Origin: CAZIAK01 sp964537035
Lineage (GTDB): Bacteria > Planctomycetota > B15-G4
Length of the DNA stretch: 32,601 bases
NCBI GenBank assembly: GCA_964537035.1
Contig: CAZIAK010000050.1
Location: 1 to 32,601 of the forward strand
Direction: 5' to 3'
Every line of letters starts with the position of its first letter. The stretch's first letter is position 1. Of the stretch, positions 1 through 6,871 are shown in pieces. Below the pieces are notes generated by a model. The model was not told the DNA's origin and made no database searches. It was given only the letters and a program-made list of their open reading frames with translations. Position numbers and translations under genes: made by a program.

Positions 1-97
1 GGCAAGGCGCAGTGGTCCGCCTGAGCGACAGCGAGCCAGCGCAGTTGGTGCTTCCGATCGTTGCGTGAGCTGTGTCGTGGCAAGGCGCAGTGGTCCG
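1..97. repeat. 19-base direct repeat pair
   Basis: The same 19 bases, GGCAAGGCGCAGTGGTCCG, occur at 1-19 and again at 79-97. The two copies diverge directly after the repeat. They lie downstream of the actin-like gene, and no convincing coding frame covers them. They may belong to a dispersed structured repeat that continues off the left edge. The function is unknown. Confidence 0.6.
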
Positions 98-176
98 GCC
101 GACCGGAGGCGTGGCGCTAGCCACGTTGAGGATCGGCCGTGGCCGCTGCAACGCAGCCACGGCGCAGCTCACGCAA
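61..176. repeat. Folded inverted-repeat element after the actin-like gene
   Basis: Outer arms TTGCGTGAGCTG (61-72) and CAGCTCACGCAA (165-176) are perfect 12-base inverted complements. Between them lie two smaller stems: 110-115 with 120-125 (loop GCTA), and CCGTGGC 137-143 with GCCACGG 156-162. The whole could fold as a multi-branched structure. It begins about 24 bases beyond the stop codon of the minus-strand actin-like gene, where a transcript end is expected, but no T-run follows. It could be a processing or termination structure, or a REP-like repeat. Confidence 0.5.
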
Positions 177-199
177 CAGACCCCCAACGCACTACACCG

Positions 200-1252
200 T
201 CAGGAGAGTTGTTCCCAGTACTCTGGCGGCATGTCCTGAGCAATTTTCAGCGCGCCGTTCGCGCCCGCGTACACGACCTCGTCGACCTGGGTGACGTTGC
301 CGCCGCCGAGGTGCTCGTCCATGTAGGCCGAGATGGCCCCAGCCAATCCGCGGATCTGGCTGCCACCGCCACCGAGCAGCACGTTGCTTCGGAGCACGGC
401 CTGGAACTCGGGGTCGAAGGACGCCACAAGGCCAGCGAGAGAGTCGACGATGGGGGGCACCACCGAATGGCAGGCTTCACGCATCTGGTCGGTGATGTCG
501 ATCTCGGTGGGCTTGCCCTTCTTGGGCCAGGTGACCTTGATCGGATCGGCGCTGGCGAGCACCGTGGCGAACTGCTCCTTGGCCAGGGTGAGCATCTGAT
601 CGCTGAAGTCGATACCCGGGTGGGCCTTGCGGATCAGCTTGGCCAGCAGGATGTCGATGGCGTCGCCGGCGTGGCCGAGGGTGGACTGGTCTTCGGCGGC
701 GGGCATGGTGCCGTGCATGCGGCACATGTCTGTGGTGCCGGCGCCGATGTCGATGACCAGGGCGTCGGTGAGCACGTCCATGCCGTAGGCCACGGCGAAG
801 GGCTCGGAGCAGATCATCACCGAGTCGATGACCTCTTGGGCCGCCTTGAGCAGGGCCTTCTTGTTGTTCATCTCGGCCTCGGCCGGCGCGCCGATGACGC
901 AATGGACCAGGGCATCTGCCGGGGGACGGGCCAGCTCGATGGCATGCTTCACCAGAGCGTGGGCCGCATCCATGTTGGCCTCGACCGCCGCATCGTCGAT
1001 GTCGACGTGGTCACCTGTGCCCTTGATGCAACCATGCTCAAGGGGGCGGTAGACGTTCAGCGAGAGGCGGTGCTTGATCACGTCGTCGCCATAGAGCACG
1101 TCGCGCTTCAGCAGCTTGTGTGAGACCACATCTTTCGGGTAGCCGATCAGCGAGGGCACGCATTCGCGCACGCCGTTGCTGGCAGCGATGGCTGTCCGGG
1201 ACGTGCCCAGATCCATCCCGATGTAGATGGTGTCTTTCTCTTCGTTGGTCAT
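200..1252 (-). CDS. MamK-like bacterial actin (filament-forming ATPase)
   Basis: Predicted 350-residue cytoplasmic actin-fold ATPase that should polymerise into filaments. The phosphate-1 loop is at 12-21 (GMDLGTSRTA), the SEPFAVAYG segment at 149-157 with E150 at the position of the MamK catalytic glutamate, the phosphate-2 loop at 166-175 (VIDIGAGTTD), and the adenosine motif at 294-303 (GGGGSQIRGL). The near-terminal MPPEYWEQL, the GYPKDV segment near residue 37 and the overall length match MamK of magnetotactic bacteria better than MreB, ParM or FtsA, judged from memory of those families. The ATG is preceded by GGAG eight bases upstream. It lies 52 bases after a coiled-coil gene on the same strand, so the two are probably co-transcribed. 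No magnetosome genes are nearby, so its cargo is unknown. Family call strong; role inferred. Confidence 0.88.
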   Translation of the reverse strand: MTNEEKDTIYIGMDLGTSRTAIAASNGVRECVPSLIGYPKDVVSHKLLKRDVLYGDDVIKHRLSLNVYRPLEHGCIKGTGDHVDIDDAAVEANMDAAHALVKHAIELARPPADALVHCVIGAPAEAEMNNKKALLKAAQEVIDSVMICSEPFAVAYGMDVLTDALVIDIGAGTTDMCRMHGTMPAAEDQSTLGHAGDAIDILLAKLIRKAHPGIDFSDQMLTLAKEQFATVLASADPIKVTWPKKGKPTEIDITDQMREACHSVVPPIVDSLAGLVASFDPEFQAVLRSNVLLGGGGSQIRGLAGAISAYMDEHLGGGNVTQVDEVVYAGANGALKIAQDMPPEYWEQLS

Positions 1253-1304
1253 TGCCAGCTCTCCACCCGGGAAGGTCTCGCCAGGAGTCTCCGGGTCGAC
1301 GTGA

Positions 1305-2081
1305 TCAGTCTTTGTTGAGGATTTCGCGGAGCTCTACGTTCAGCTTGAAGATCTCGCTGAGCAGCTCCTTCTTGGTCTGGTATGCGGGGTCTGCCGTGCG
1401 CACGCCAGCACGGACGGGCTGACCCGGTATTTCGGACAGGGTGGGCTCGAACTGCGCCCGCTGCAACATGTCCTCGGTTTCTTGGAGCTTGCGCTTGAGC
1501 CGATGCATGCGCCGCTGCAGTTTTTGCAGCCGGGCTTCATGGGTGACCCGGGATTTCTCGACGGCCATTTCTCGCTGTTCGGCGATGGCCTGGGTGACCA
1601 GGCCGATGGCCCGGTCACTGAGCGCCGAGCCCCTGTCAGCCTTGCTCAGCAGCTCACGCAGGCTGGTCTCGAGCTTGGAAGAGAGGCTGTCGAACTCTGC
1701 GCCGCCTTCGCTGACCTCGACACTCCGCTCCTGCTCATACTGGTCGGCGGTGGCGACGAGCGCCTTGTCGAGGCGGATCTTGTTGTCTTCGAGCGCCTGC
1801 TTCTCGTTGACCAGCTCGTTGACCGTGGCCTGGAGGGTGTCCCGCTCGTGCATCAGGGCCAAGAACTCGAGCTTGACCTCCTCGTGGAGCTCATGGCCAT
1901 TGAGGGCCATGCCACGGCGCCGGAGCGTGTTCTCGACCGCCTGGCTGATCAGCTGCTCGATGTCGCGAAACTTCAGCACGGAGACGTGCTTGCGCCCATC
2001 TTTCTTGAGCGACTCGACGGTCGTGCGCCGGGATGCGGTGCGCATCAAGTGGTAGATATTGCGGGCGAGGCTGCGGCTCAT
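1305..2081 (-). CDS. Coiled-coil protein, partner gene of the MamK-like actin
   Basis: A 258-residue protein not matched to a named family. Residues 1-60 are basic (many Arg/Lys) and possibly folded. About 62-130 and 165-212 are charged heptad-like helices rich in Glu, Lys, Leu and Gln, typical of coiled coil. About 213-235 is a proline-containing linker, and the last 23 residues form an amphipathic helix ending in LREILNKD. There is no signal peptide or membrane segment, so it is probably cytoplasmic. It is the first gene of a leftward pair with the actin-like gene, which makes an adaptor, cross-linker or filament-nucleating role plausible, by analogy with coiled-coil partners of bacterial actins. 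That role is inference from context. No clear Shine-Dalgarno precedes the ATG; an in-frame ATG at residue 13 is an alternative start. Confidence 0.8.
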   Translation of the reverse strand: MSRSLARNIYHLMRTASRRTTVESLKKDGRKHVSVLKFRDIEQLISQAVENTLRRRGMALNGHELHEEVKLEFLALMHERDTLQATVNELVNEKQALEDNKIRLDKALVATADQYEQERSVEVSEGGAEFDSLSSKLETSLRELLSKADRGSALSDRAIGLVTQAIAEQREMAVEKSRVTHEARLQKLQRRMHRLKRKLQETEDMLQRAQFEPTLSEIPGQPVRAGVRTADPAYQTKKELLSEIFKLNVELREILNKD

Positions 2082-2442
2082 CAGACTACGGATCGGGGAG
2101 GGCTGTGAGGCCTATCGGCTAGCGCAGGTTTGGATCTAAAGCGCTTCATTCTAAAGTTTTGCGAACGATTCGTCTCGCGAGCTCAGGACCCTTTTGTGGC
2201 CGAATGGCCCGGCGAGAATCCCCCAGTCGGCCAGGGGTCTGGTCCGGCTTGTGCTGGCTGGCCAAAGGCGGGTTGGAAACAGGCTCAAGCCATCAAGAGG
2301 AAGAGAGAACGAGGGAGATACCGAAGACTTTTCTGGATTCGGTGGTTCAAGGATCACTCAATTGGGTGCGGCCCCTGATCCGATAGGACAGGCTCGGGCC
2401 GCTTCCTTGGCGCCTGGTTCATACATCGAAAGAATCGAATCT
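2082..2442. promoter_or_regulatory. Divergent intergenic region, 361 bases
   Basis: This spacer separates the leftward coiled-coil/actin pair from the rightward ATPase gene and should hold both promoters. Bases 2135-2170 are noticeably AT-richer than the surroundings (stretches such as TCTAAAGTTTTGCGAACG), as expected for a promoter core. I cannot fix a convincing -35/-10 pair for either direction. No protein frame here looks real: an open frame continues upstream from the ATPase gene but lacks recognisable sequence. Confidence 0.4.
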
Positions 2443-3198
2443 ATGAGATGGCCCTTCCGGCGCCGACGCCGTGCTGACGAGCCCGAGGAGGGTGCCCATG
2501 AGCTGGTCGTCCTGGTCGATGGTTCTCTGTCCAGCCGACTGGTGGTCTACCACGACCCCCATTGCTACCAGGCCGAGCAGTATCGGGTCTTCCGCACCAA
2601 CTTGCGGGCCATGAACCCGAGCAACGACCCGCGGACGTTGATGTTCACGTCGTCGTCCCCGGACGAGGGCAAGTCGACCACCGTGTGCAACGTCGCCCTG
2701 AGCCTGGCTGAAGCCGAAGAGCTGAAGGTCTGCCTGGTCGACATGGACCTGCGCGGCCCGCGGATCCACGAGCTGTTCGACCTGTCCCGGGGCCCCGGCC
2801 TGTCCGACGTCTTGCTCGATCGCCTCGACCCCCGACGGGCCCTGCAGCAGGGTGGCGTCCCCAACCTCTCGATCCTCACCGCCGGCCGCCATACGGACAA
2901 GCCCAACGAGGTCCTGGGCTCCGAGTATCTGCAAGACCTGCTGGCCTTCCTCAAGCGGGACTTCCACTACATCATCGTGGACTCGCCCCCCTGTGCGGTC
3001 TTCGCTGACGCCACCCACATGTCGACCTTCATGGACGGCGTGATCCTGGTGGTGGCCTTGCACGACACCATGCGTCATCAAGCTGACGAGGCCCTGGCTT
3101 CGCTGGCCTCGGTGGGAGCCAATCTGGTGGGGACTTTCGTCACCGGGGCCGAGACGGCCGCCACCCACGACAGCGTGGACACCTACCACGAGGCCTGA
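2443..3198 (+). CDS. CpsD/BY-kinase-like P-loop ATPase without tyrosine tail
   Basis: A 251-residue cytoplasmic ATPase of the MinD/ParA superfamily, BY-kinase (CpsD/CapB/Wzc-domain) branch. EQYRVFRTNLRAM (45-57) is the helix typical of BY-kinases. Walker A lies at 70-79 (SSSPDEGKST), Walker A' at 97-104 (CLVDMDLR) and Walker B at 177-183 (YIIVDSP). The N-terminus starts with RRRRR at 6-10. The usual C-terminal cluster of tyrosines is missing; only Y248 lies near the end. No Wzz/Wzc membrane activator or polysaccharide genes are adjacent, which is unusual for a capsule kinase. The ATG at 2443 is chosen because sequence upstream is not protein-like, although no strong ribosome site is visible. 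It diverges from the coiled-coil/actin pair, so a joint role in spatial organisation is possible but unproven. Confidence 0.85.
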   Translation: MRWPFRRRRRADEPEEGAHELVVLVDGSLSSRLVVYHDPHCYQAEQYRVFRTNLRAMNPSNDPRTLMFTSSSPDEGKSTTVCNVALSLAEAEELKVCLVDMDLRGPRIHELFDLSRGPGLSDVLLDRLDPRRALQQGGVPNLSILTAGRHTDKPNEVLGSEYLQDLLAFLKRDFHYIIVDSPPCAVFADATHMSTFMDGVILVVALHDTMRHQADEALASLASVGANLVGTFVTGAETAATHDSVDTYHEA

Positions 3199-3247
3199 CG
3201 GCGTCGATGGAGGGGGCTGAGGGTGCGCTTCTGACCCCAGGCCCGGT

Positions 3248-3279
3248 GCGAGTGGCCAGTACCACGGCTGGCCATTCGC
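3248..3279 (+). terminator. Strong stem-loop after the ATPase gene
   Basis: A 12-base-pair stem with one G-T pair (3248-3259 with 3268-3279) and an 8-base loop; the core is TGGCCAG...CTGGCCA. It starts 49 bases after the ATPase stop codon. There is no T-run, so it is either a Rho-assisted or pausing structure or an mRNA 3' end stabiliser. Confidence 0.5.
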
Positions 3280-3412
3280 TGGATCAGCAGCCTCTTCACA
3301 GAAGGCCGCCAGCGCCTGAATTCCCAAACAAGTGACTTGATCATCGTGTTATATTTTGCTCCCTGGTCGCCATGGGCACTCTGAAGGCGACCCACCTCCG
3401 GGGCGTTTTTCG

Positions 3413-4357
3413 ATGATGCGATGTTCTCTCTCTGCGGCGCCGTGCTGGGCGCTGTTGGCGATCCTCCCATTTCTGAGTCTGGGCTGCGCACAAACCCAGA
3501 CCCGGGGTCACGAGTCTGCGCCGCTGCGCGACCTCGACACCCACTGGGCTGCTGACGTGATCGACCCGATCACCGCGCCGTACCAGTTCGAGTCTCCGCT
3601 GATCCACACCAGCATTCGGCCCGTCGCCATCTACCACTCGTTCGGCAAGAGCAACTCGCCCCTGGGCGCTGGCCAGCTCATCAGCGGCGGCCAGCTGCGA
3701 GCCTTCGCCCTGCAGGCGCGCTACGCGGTCACGGACCGTTTCGCGGTGATCGCCACCAAGGATGGACGAGTGAAGACCAACTTCGGCTCTGGCGGAGCGC
3801 TCTCTGGCGATCAGACAGGCTGGGTCGACATCGCCGGCGGCGTGAAGTACGCCCTCGTCGACGACGAGGAGCAGGGGACGCTGATCACCGCAGGCGTCAC
3901 CTACGAGGCCACCGCTGGCGACCGGGACATCTTTCAGGGCAACGGTGAGGGCCTGTGGCGTCCGTTCGTCAGTGGCCTCTGGGCCAGCGAGGACGTCAAC
4001 GTGATCGCCTCGGTGGCCGCGAGCCTGCCGGTGGACGGCGGCGCCGAATCGCAGTCGGTCGACTATCACCTGCACCTGTCGCCCAGCGACGCGGGCGACT
4101 TCGTGCCCCTGGTCGAGATCAACGGCATCCACTACACCGATGGTGGTCGGGCCCTGGGCGTGAACTTCGAGGGCATCGACTACGCCAACCTGGGCGCGGC
4201 CCTGGTCGAGGGCAATGACATCATCACCGCGGCCGTGGGTTTCCGCTATCGCACGGAGGGCATGGGCAGCTTCGGTCTCGCCTACGAGCAGCCCGTCACC
4301 AACCGCAGCGATCTGTTCGGCGACCGCATCACCGGCGACTGGATGATCCGCTTCTAG
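3413..4357 (+). CDS. Probable outer-membrane beta-barrel protein
   Basis: A 314-residue exported protein. Residues 1-25 form a signal peptide (MMRCSL, hydrophobic stretch, then LSLGCAQ); the Cys resembles a lipobox, but the -3 position is Ser rather than Leu, so lipid attachment is uncertain. The mature part alternates hydrophobic and polar residues in short strands (for example VNVIASVAASLPV and ITAAVGFRYRT) and ends in MIRF; a terminal Phe is the usual signal for barrel insertion by BamA. No enzyme motif was seen. ATGs at 3413 and 3416 are both possible; the open frame further upstream lacks protein character. An AT-rich patch at 3343-3358 may carry the promoter. It follows the ATPase gene on the same strand after a stem-loop and a 214-base gap, so it is probably a separate unit. 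Confidence 0.75.
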   Translation: MMRCSLSAAPCWALLAILPFLSLGCAQTQTRGHESAPLRDLDTHWAADVIDPITAPYQFESPLIHTSIRPVAIYHSFGKSNSPLGAGQLISGGQLRAFALQARYAVTDRFAVIATKDGRVKTNFGSGGALSGDQTGWVDIAGGVKYALVDDEEQGTLITAGVTYEATAGDRDIFQGNGEGLWRPFVSGLWASEDVNVIASVAASLPVDGGAESQSVDYHLHLSPSDAGDFVPLVEINGIHYTDGGRALGVNFEGIDYANLGAALVEGNDIITAAVGFRYRTEGMGSFGLAYEQPVTNRSDLFGDRITGDWMIRF

Positions 4358-4383
4358 TCCGAGAGCGGCTGACGTCAACGGAC

Positions 4384-4424
4384 CCCGGGTGGGCCCTCTA
4401 CTTCGGCAGGGTGGCCCACCCGGG
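4384..4424. terminator. 12-bp inverted repeat between convergent genes
   Basis: CCCGGGTGGGCC (4384-4395) and GGCCCACCCGGG (4413-4424) are perfect inverted complements around a 17-base loop. The stop codon of the anion-transporter gene (4398-4400) lies in the loop, so one arm is coding. The element sits between converging genes and could halt transcription from both sides, although neither side has a T-run. Confidence 0.5.
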
Positions 4425-5927
4425 CAGGCTGCCCACGTCGATGCCCAACACAGGCACGGCGAACAGCTGCAGCGCCGCCAGCACCAGCACGATCCCCAGC
4501 AGGTTGAACCACAGCCCGCAGCGCACCATGGAGCGGATGGGCACCAGCCCTGACGCGTAGATGATGGCCGCTGGCGGCGTGGCCACGGGCATCATGAAAG
4601 CGCAGCTGGCCGAGAGCGTGGCGGGGATCATCAGCGCCCGGGGGTCGATCTCAAGGGTGATCGAAGCCGCGGCGAGAATGGGCAGCAGCATCTCCGTGGT
4701 GGCGATGTTGCTGGTCAGTTCGGTCAAGAAGGTCAGGCCCGTCGCCACCAGGGCGATGATCAACCAGGGTGAGCTGCCGGCGAGCACCTCGAAGCGAGTG
4801 CCGGCCCAGGCCGAGAGACCCGAGGTGGTGAAGCCGTCCGCCAGGGCGAAGCCGCCACCGAAGAGGATCAAGATGCCCCAGGGGACGTCACTGGTCATCC
4901 TCCATTCGAGCAGGGCCCTGCCCGGGCGATCCTTCGAGGGCAGCAAGAACAGAAGGATGGCCATGGCCACCGCGACCACCGCGTCGTCGACGTAGCCCCG
5001 CACGCCGAGCAGGTCTCGCCAACCAGGGATCTGCGTGTCTCCGACCGAGAGCCCGGAGCCGGTCATCCAGAGCAGGGCCGTGGCCACGAAGATCGCGCCA
5101 CAGAGCGCTTCATCGCGGCGCAGGGGGCCCAGGTCTCTGCGCAGACCAGCGATCACCGCGCGCCCCCCGAGCAGCTCTTCGCCGGGCAGGCGCAGCACCA
5201 CCCGGGTGAGCAGCCACCAGCCGCTGACCAGGAAGACCACCGAGAAGGGCAGGGCGATGAGCATCCACTCGAAGAAGGTGACCTCGGGCGCGGCAGGAAA
5301 CAGCTGCACGAAGAGGCGGGAGAAGGCCAGGTTTGGCGGCGTGCCCACGAGCGTGGCCATGCCGCCCATGTTGGCCGCGTAGGCCACGCCGAGCAGGATG
5401 GCGATGGAGACCTTGCCCAGCTGCCCCTCGTCGGCGCCCTGCTCCCGGGCGGTGGTGATCACCGAGAGCACGATGGGCAGCATGAGCAGCGTGGTCGACG
5501 TGTTGCTGATCCACATCGAGAGGGCCCAGGTGGCCAGCATGAAGCCGAGCACGAGCCGCGCGGGGCGGCTGCCCACCCGCTGCACGATGGCCAGGGCCAC
5601 CCGGGCGTGCAGGCCCGAGTTCTGCAGGCCCAGGGCGATGAGGAAGCCGCCGAGAAAGAGGTAGATGGTCGAGCGGCTGTAGTTCTCGGCCACGTCGCTC
5701 ACCGGGGCGATGCCGGCGAAGGGCACCAGCACCAGGGGCAGCAGGGCGGTCACGGCCACGGGGACGGCCTCGGTGATCCACCAGCAGGCCATCCACACGG
5801 CGATGGCGGCCATGCGCCCCACGGCGGGGTCATCCCCGGGGGACAGGGCCAGGACGGCGAGGGCGAGGGCCGGGCCGAGAACCAGGGTGAACGACGAGCG
5901 CTGAGAGTCCTTGGCGGACAGGTTCAT
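4398..5927 (-). CDS. DASS/SLC13-family sodium:anion symporter
   Basis: A 509-residue inner-membrane transporter with 11-12 hydrophobic segments. Both diagnostic SNT-type clamshell motifs are present: SNTSTTLLMLPI in the first half and SNIATTEMLLPI in the second, each followed by hydrophobic helix. In the family these residues line the Na+ and carboxylate/sulfate sites; likely substrates are C4-dicarboxylates, citrate or sulfate, and the sequence alone does not decide among them. WWITEAVPVAVTALLPL near the N-terminus is also typical. The ATG at 5927 (MNLSAKDSQ) is chosen because 50 further in-frame upstream residues are low-complexity and not membrane-like. It is transcribed alone and converges with the barrel gene. 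Its start region faces the small membrane-protein gene on the plus strand. Confidence 0.88.
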   Translation of the reverse strand: MNLSAKDSQRSSFTLVLGPALALAVLALSPGDDPAVGRMAAIAVWMACWWITEAVPVAVTALLPLVLVPFAGIAPVSDVAENYSRSTIYLFLGGFLIALGLQNSGLHARVALAIVQRVGSRPARLVLGFMLATWALSMWISNTSTTLLMLPIVLSVITTAREQGADEGQLGKVSIAILLGVAYAANMGGMATLVGTPPNLAFSRLFVQLFPAAPEVTFFEWMLIALPFSVVFLVSGWWLLTRVVLRLPGEELLGGRAVIAGLRRDLGPLRRDEALCGAIFVATALLWMTGSGLSVGDTQIPGWRDLLGVRGYVDDAVVAVAMAILLFLLPSKDRPGRALLEWRMTSDVPWGILILFGGGFALADGFTTSGLSAWAGTRFEVLAGSSPWLIIALVATGLTFLTELTSNIATTEMLLPILAAASITLEIDPRALMIPATLSASCAFMMPVATPPAAIIYASGLVPIRSMVRCGLWFNLLGIVLVLAALQLFAVPVLGIDVGSLPGWATLPK

Positions 5928-6065
5928 GGCCCCAGACGTACCGCACGATGAGGGCCCGCGCCAGGACGGGTTTGCTGGCCGGGCTTGCGACGAGCCCTCG
6001 GGAGCGGCACCCTCGTCTGCAGCTCCATCGTGGCTCCCTGGCCAGCGAGACGCCGCGTCGGGGCC

Positions 6066-6278
6066 TTGTTCTGCCACCTCTCTCGCGGTGTCGTCGAGGA
6101 TGTCCCCATCGAAAGCCTGATCTCCCGCGCGCCCGCCCTGCTGCTCCTCGCCATTCTGGTGCTGCTCGGCTACCTGGCCCTGCTGCAGCTGGACCAGTCC
6201 GGCCTGCTCGCCGCGGGCGCCCCGGCGGCTCTCGTGCTGGCGCTGTACCTGCGCTCTGGCCGGGGCGGTCGCTCATGA
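6066..6278 (+). CDS. Small two-helix membrane protein
   Basis: A short hydrophobic frame ending at 6278 whose TGA overlaps the ATG of the next gene (ATGA at 6275-6278), a pattern of translational coupling. The last 55 residues hold two hydrophobic stretches (APALLLLAILVLLGYLALL and LLAAGAPAALVLALYL) and end in RSGRGGRS. There is no in-frame ATG: the start could be TTG 6066, GTG 6030 or TTG 5985. I chose 6066 because the divergent transporter gene starts at 5927 and promoters must fit between. No family was recognised. The coupling and the membrane character are visible; that it is a true gene is likely but not certain. Confidence 0.5.
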   Translation: MFCHLSRGVVEDVPIESLISRAPALLLLAILVLLGYLALLQLDQSGLLAAGAPAALVLALYLRSGRGGRS

Positions 6279-6847
6279 GCGCGCCCGTCGACATCGGCCT
6301 GCACGACTACCAGGCCTTTCTCACCGCCGCCACGGTGTTCGCCGCCGCTCACGCCTACCGCAAGCTGTCCCCGTTCTTCTGCGTGAGCTGGTTCGGCGCG
6401 GGCTGGATCTTCGCCTACCTGTGGACCCAGGCCCGTCCCGCCCCCGAAGTCGTGCTCTTGCCGCCCCTGGTGTTCTACCTCGCGGCGGCGCTGACCAAGG
6501 GCCTGGTGGAGACCCGCGCGTCGGTGCAGGGCAATCACCTGGTGCACGTGGCCATGACCGGTGTGCTCAGCGGTGTGGTGGCCCTGCCGCTGATCGCCGT
6601 GGCCGGGGCCATGGGTTGGTCAGTGCCACGCCCTGCATCACGGGTGCTGCTCTCTGTGAACGGCAGCTGGCTCGGCGGCCCGACCCTCGACGGCGTGTGG
6701 CTGTGGATCGCGGCAGGCGGTGTGTTCTACGGTGCCTACAAGCTCTTCGACCACGTGGGGTTGAGTCGGGGCTGGCAGCTCGTGCTGCTCTTCGGTTCCA
6801 CGCCGTTCCTGGTCATGGGCGCGGAGTGGCTCCACGGCCTGGCCTAG
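6275..6847 (+). CDS. Polytopic membrane protein of unknown function
   Basis: A 190-residue protein with about five or six hydrophobic helices. Visible features are the polar-aromatic HAYRKLSPFFCVSWFG near the N-terminus, a central GVLSGVVALPLIAVAGAMGW segment, and NGSWLGGPTLDGVWLW before the last two helices. It has no signal peptide, no recognised catalytic motif and no named family that I can support. It starts on an ATG overlapping the stop of the small membrane gene upstream, so the two are translated together and may form a complex. It ends 24 bases from the converging glycogen branching enzyme gene. Confidence 0.75.
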   Translation: MSAPVDIGLHDYQAFLTAATVFAAAHAYRKLSPFFCVSWFGAGWIFAYLWTQARPAPEVVLLPPLVFYLAAALTKGLVETRASVQGNHLVHVAMTGVLSGVVALPLIAVAGAMGWSVPRPASRVLLSVNGSWLGGPTLDGVWLWIAAGGVFYGAYKLFDHVGLSRGWQLVLLFGSTPFLVMGAEWLHGLA

Positions 6848-6871
6848 GGGACGCCCTCACACTTGGAGCGC

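Noticed and set aside
200..2081. Reading the actin pair as part of a magnetosome island
   Set aside because: No other mam, mad or mms-type gene is visible in the window. The neighbours are transport and glycogen genes.
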